Source of the DNA: Malus domestica
Taxonomy: Eukaryota; Streptophyta; Magnoliopsida; Rosales; Rosaceae
Reading direction: 5' to 3'
Assembly (NCBI RefSeq): GCF_042453785.1
Contig: NC_091671.1
Span: 14,950,001-15,014,000 of the forward strand
Length of the DNA: 64,000 bases
Shown here: one piece after another, positions 56,119-64,000 of the stretch
Numbering within the stretch: position 1 is the stretch's first letter
Layout of the letters: the number at the start of each line of letters is the position of its first letter
Notes under the pieces: model-generated
The model's database searches: none
The model's input: the letters and a program-made list of their open reading frames with translations, nothing else
What the model was told of the DNA's origin: nothing
Program-made: the position numbers and the translations under genes

Positions 56119-56808
56119 ATACTAACTGTGGGGTGCGGATTGTGCGGGAAAATTATCAATAAAAATGGGACTTGACATTGTTTGAAGATTTTCGACGCGT
56201 TTCGACATGCTTGCTGTGCAATTTGGCATGTCAAAGTCATGCCATGGTCGACATTTTGCGAGGAATGACAAGCCATGGTCGACATTTTGCGAGGCTTGGC
56301 ATGTCATTGGCATGCCATGGTCAACATTTTGCTTTTGACTCTTCATGAATAGTCACATATTTTCCAAAGAGGTATCTCACATTCTATAAATAGGGAAGCC
56401 CCCCTATAATCACATAAGAACTTTTCATTGTTTACATAATCATACATAAAGTGCACTGAATATTAGAGAGTCTCATTGAGTCCATATGAGAGTTTTAAAC
56501 ACAATCGTGGTTCATGGAGCCTTGTGATTGGGAGTGCTACCATTACAAGGACGTGGTCGTTGTATCTTGGGAGACATGCGCCGATCAACCATGAGCACCG
56601 TATTGGGGTGTAAACTTGTCTTAAGGAAAAAATGTCCAACACTTGCCTCGACCATATTTTCTAGGTTTTTCTAATTCATTATATCATGTTCATTTAACAT
56701 TGGTTACTCATGTGCATGCATTATTGTGATATATGATTACATGAATTATTTCTTTATTTTTCATGTGATTTAATATAGCAATTAGACCCTAACCTTTCCA
56801 ACAAAAGC

Positions 56809-58935
56809 CAGTTCACATGACTTGAAAAGTAAATAAACTTGAAAACGTAAAGATAATGCTAAAGGAGTCTACCAAGATCGCTAGTATCGAGCTAGACTAA
56901 ACAGGAAACATTGCCTCATAGAGGTGATCAGGGTGGTTGGAATTGCACGTGAACCAATTCATACCACAAAGTGACATAACTGTAAAATTTTTAGATCTTA
57001 GGAATTATAAACAATGTTTGCTTCGAATGAAGGCTTTAGGATTGTAGCTGAAGAGCTACAGGTTTTTACTGAAGAGCAATTTGGGTTTTGCTAACTGAAA
57101 ATTAGTTGGGTTAATTGAAGGATCACTTGAAGTTTGTATAATTGTAGAGATTAATTTTAATGAAAGTCTTGAGCTTGAAGGCCTCTAGCTCTATTTATAG
57201 GCATTGGAGAATGAGCAACATCAATCTTATCACTGAGCTGGAGCATGGTAAATTGATCATTTGGCGCTGACAATGAATGCAATTTTTTATTGGTGGCCTT
57301 CAGCTGTGTCCTATTCTGTTTCGCACGATTGTTATGGTAATATCAGCATGTTAGATGACGCGCTTATCGGCATATTTCTGAGTCGGATCATTTGCGTGAC
57401 AGCCGCATTTCGGGGAAAGTTGACTCCGAGCCCTCGGATGGGTGTGGAGTGAAGTGGGTTGATCGTCGACCTTGGGATATAATCCTAATTGGATTTAGAA
57501 GTTGATGAACTGGAATCGTGTGATTTTGCCATAGCATGCCTTGTTTTTATTTGTGGCCGAAACAGTACAATATGCTTTTTTTTTTCCTTTCTAATTGGGA
57601 CAGATGAAGAATAATTTCACCAGTCTCGAGTTTGGTGGTGGTAGCGGGATTAAATTTTGAACTTTGGCAAAATGTCTGCTTGTATTGCTAGAGATTTTCT
57701 TGCTGCCTCCGATTTAGAATACAATAGTTCTTTTTGTTGCTGGGCCAGGGGTTCAAGGTCCAAATGGACTGCAGGTGTACCCAACACAAGAGTTAGTACT
57801 TCATGACCACCTTTTATTTTATTTTATTTTTCAACAAGAATGGAAAATTCAAGTTGGAAAAAATTTCCACTATTGACAACAACATGATATAATTTAATAA
57901 ATAATGTCTTGTGGGATTCAAGATTGAATTTGATTGTAATTCCTTACTTAATAGAGTTGACCTTCAAGTAAGAGAGTATAAAGATAGGATTTAGTAATTA
58001 ACCATATCTTTAATACCTTTGATTTTTCTCCTTGCTATGGGCACAAAAGCTTGATGAGATTGTATCCAGCTGTTCAGGCCTCAAGAGATGTTGAATTACG
58101 TGTGGATTAAATGCGGACCTCGCCAATTTAATAAAGGCACTCTCGTCTTTCGTTGGTAAAATGCCACATGTTAGCTCCAAGTTTTTGCATATTATTTTTT
58201 ACTCCACAAATGCCCCTACACCTGATGTGATGCGTGTAAGAAAGGGCATCAAGTGTATAAATCCGAAGTTGAGTAGGCGAGCATAGAAATATTTCCTCAT
58301 TTGCCTTAAATTCTGGGCTTAGACTTGGAAGTTAAAGTTTTCTGAAAAGGGAAATCAACTGCCTCGAGAACTTATTTTAGACTAATTAGAGGATTAAATA
58401 AACCCAAAGAGCAATTATTCTCCCAACAAGAAAGAGAAACCCAAAGGAAACTGTTCCCCATCCCCTGGTCGTCTTCTTTGCTTGCCTGCGAAGAGTTTAT
58501 CGCTGTTGTCTTTTTCTCCTTGCCGCGCCAAAGGTAAGAAAAAAAAATATTCCTTCTTTTTTTTCTTTTTCTGCTGGAGCCGTGCTTGACTAAGTGGAAT
58601 GGCTCGGTTAGACTCGAGGCGTGGGACAACGTGGCTGGGAGCCACGGTGCTGGAAGAGAATCAACTCGGCTGGAGTCGAGGCAAAAGTGAAGGTGTGCAT
58701 AAATTACTGCTGCTTAAGGTGTGCAAAAGAAGATACAACCCTTCCCCATCTTACAATTTGAAGGCCACTCAACCCTGAACATATTATGAATATATTGTAC
58801 AAACATCATACAGCTCTGGCTTTGTTTTCTGTAACTATGGTCCCGTCGTTTCCAGCCACAACGGGGCCAAATGGACTGCCCTTGTAATTGCGATATCTTT
58901 TGCCTGGGTTCTGCTCTGCAACTACCAGATCCAAA
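56809..58935. other. Intergenic and 3' flank of INO80
   Basis: No gene recognised. The segment 56990-57480 has a minus-strand TATA-like CCTATAAATAGAGC (about 57190) and could be an LTR fragment of another element, but no ends were found. The 3' UTR of INO80 probably occupies 58800-58935. Confidence 0.4.
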
Positions 58936-63351
<4,416 letters not shown>

Positions 63352-64000
63352 CTGGATGAAACAAAGAAAATCCGTTTAAAAGTTTAGTCAGTACGTAAGT
63401 TACGAAAAGTAAAAGCACAAATGCCAGCGCATGGACGCAGCTGGTTCAATTTATTTCTGCAGGTGAATAAGTATATTGGAAAAACTCCTATGTCACAAAC
63501 AGTTATTGTGCTAGCAGTTCGTACAATAAATAACATCATATTACTTGATAGAAGCAGGTATTGAATTTCCTCTTCAGATATCATTAAAAATACCCACTTC
63601 TACATATAGGTCCAATCTGCATTTATTTAAAGGAACATTTCTAAGAGGTTAAAGAACGTGAAGGAACTTAATTTCTAAAGGTTATAAGAACACAAAGGAA
63701 CATTTTTGACATAGCTTTGAGCGACTTGAAAGTACAAGTTTCGTGGTCCATCATGATTGTTAGGCTACATATCTTTAGCTCACTACCTAACAACATAAAC
63801 TTTTGAAAATAATGGTGAGCTTGAATCCTGCAATTGAACCTAACATAGGTTGCATTTCACATGTATGGCTTTAGTGGTGGAGAGAGAACCCACATGTGAA
63901 GGAGTGTTCGAATCAAAATATAAATAAATTCTTGGCTCACATGAAAAGAGTTAAAGAACTAGATTTGACTTCACAATGGAAGAGAAGCCAGATAAAGTAA
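63352..64000 (-). other. INO80 intron reaching the window edge
   Basis: Upstream of the exon starting at 63351 (acceptor ATCCAG) no further INO80 exon was recognised up to the window end. The expected preceding residues are not encoded here, so this is intron sequence at least to 64000. The open frame 63384-63584 is not supported. Confidence 0.6.

Larger units (their letters stand above)
55172..56803 (+). mobile_element. Solo LTR carrying a mosaic of 18S/ITS1/25S rDNA fragments
   Basis: It starts TGTTGGAAAATTTAATAAT and ends CCTAACCTTTCCAACA, bounded by an exact 5-bp target duplication AAAGC (55167-55171 and 56804-56808). No terminal direct repeat or coding region is inside, so it is a solo LTR of 1632 bp. 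Positions 55274-56118 are seven recognisable rDNA pieces in alternating orientation, listed separately. The 3' part has a TATA box (CTATAAATAGGGAAGCC at about 56382) and a downstream R/U5-like region. GGCATG(T/C)CA-rich repeats lie at 55808-55862 and 56225-56335 around the rDNA block. Orientation is set by the TATA box. Confidence 0.85.

Noticed and set aside
56990..57480. Additional solo LTR with minus-strand TATA box CCTATAAATAGAGC
   Set aside because: No TG...CA ends or target duplication could be located, so it is only mentioned in the flank entry.
63384..63584. Further INO80 exon upstream of 63351
   Set aside because: Its translation does not match the sequence expected before IPKLFYQEIL, and splice sites are unconvincing; treated as intron.

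Overview
This window is nuclear DNA of a flowering plant. It has GT-AG introns, plant gene families, AT-rich intergenic DNA and dense nested transposable elements. Several features suggest Rosaceae, possibly the apple/pear group, such as the start of an ITS1 fragment at 55348, but that is inference rather than proof. No bacterial features, CRISPR arrays or operons are present.

Host genes are few. A cytosolic class I fructose-bisphosphate aldolase lies at 5552-7703 (+, two exons). A small stress-responsive A/B-barrel (Dabb) protein lies at 17011-17722 (-, two exons). A coiled-coil RAB6-interacting-golgin-like protein lies at 50708-52076 (-, four exons). The last nine exons of the INO80 chromatin-remodelling ATPase lie at 58936-63351 (-), and that gene continues beyond the right edge. 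A type-A cytokinin response regulator at 46369-46909 (-) is a broken remnant. The genes share no pathway; they are ordinary single genes separated by transposon clusters.

The rest is mostly mobile DNA. Going left to right: a MULE with a 9-bp target duplication (715-1964); a SINE (4162-4294); a palindromic gag-only copia-type LTR element (8437-13108) inserted in one copy of a tandem host duplication, whose other copy keeps the empty site; a PIF/Harbinger deletion derivative (15673-16710); a Tourist-like MITE (18336-18768); a hAT element filled with a 347-bp satellite (19829-22887); and a head-to-head pair of PIF/Harbinger elements (about 22929-41346). One ORF1 of that pair is split by a 10.9-kb Tekay/Del-type gypsy element (27047-37976), whose own LTR carries a foreign solo LTR (27160-28682). 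Next come a copia remnant, a TTAA-flanked element and a gypsy solo LTR (42231-46364) abutting the response-regulator pseudogene, then further solo LTRs at 53905-54223 and 55172-56803.

The most unusual object is the solo LTR at 55172-56803. It is bounded by TG...CA and a 5-bp target duplication. Its 5' half is a scrambled mosaic of 18S, ITS1 and 25S rDNA fragments in both orientations. Second is the palindromic gag-only LTR element, and third the inverted Harbinger pair. Function, expression and copy number cannot be judged from this sequence alone.
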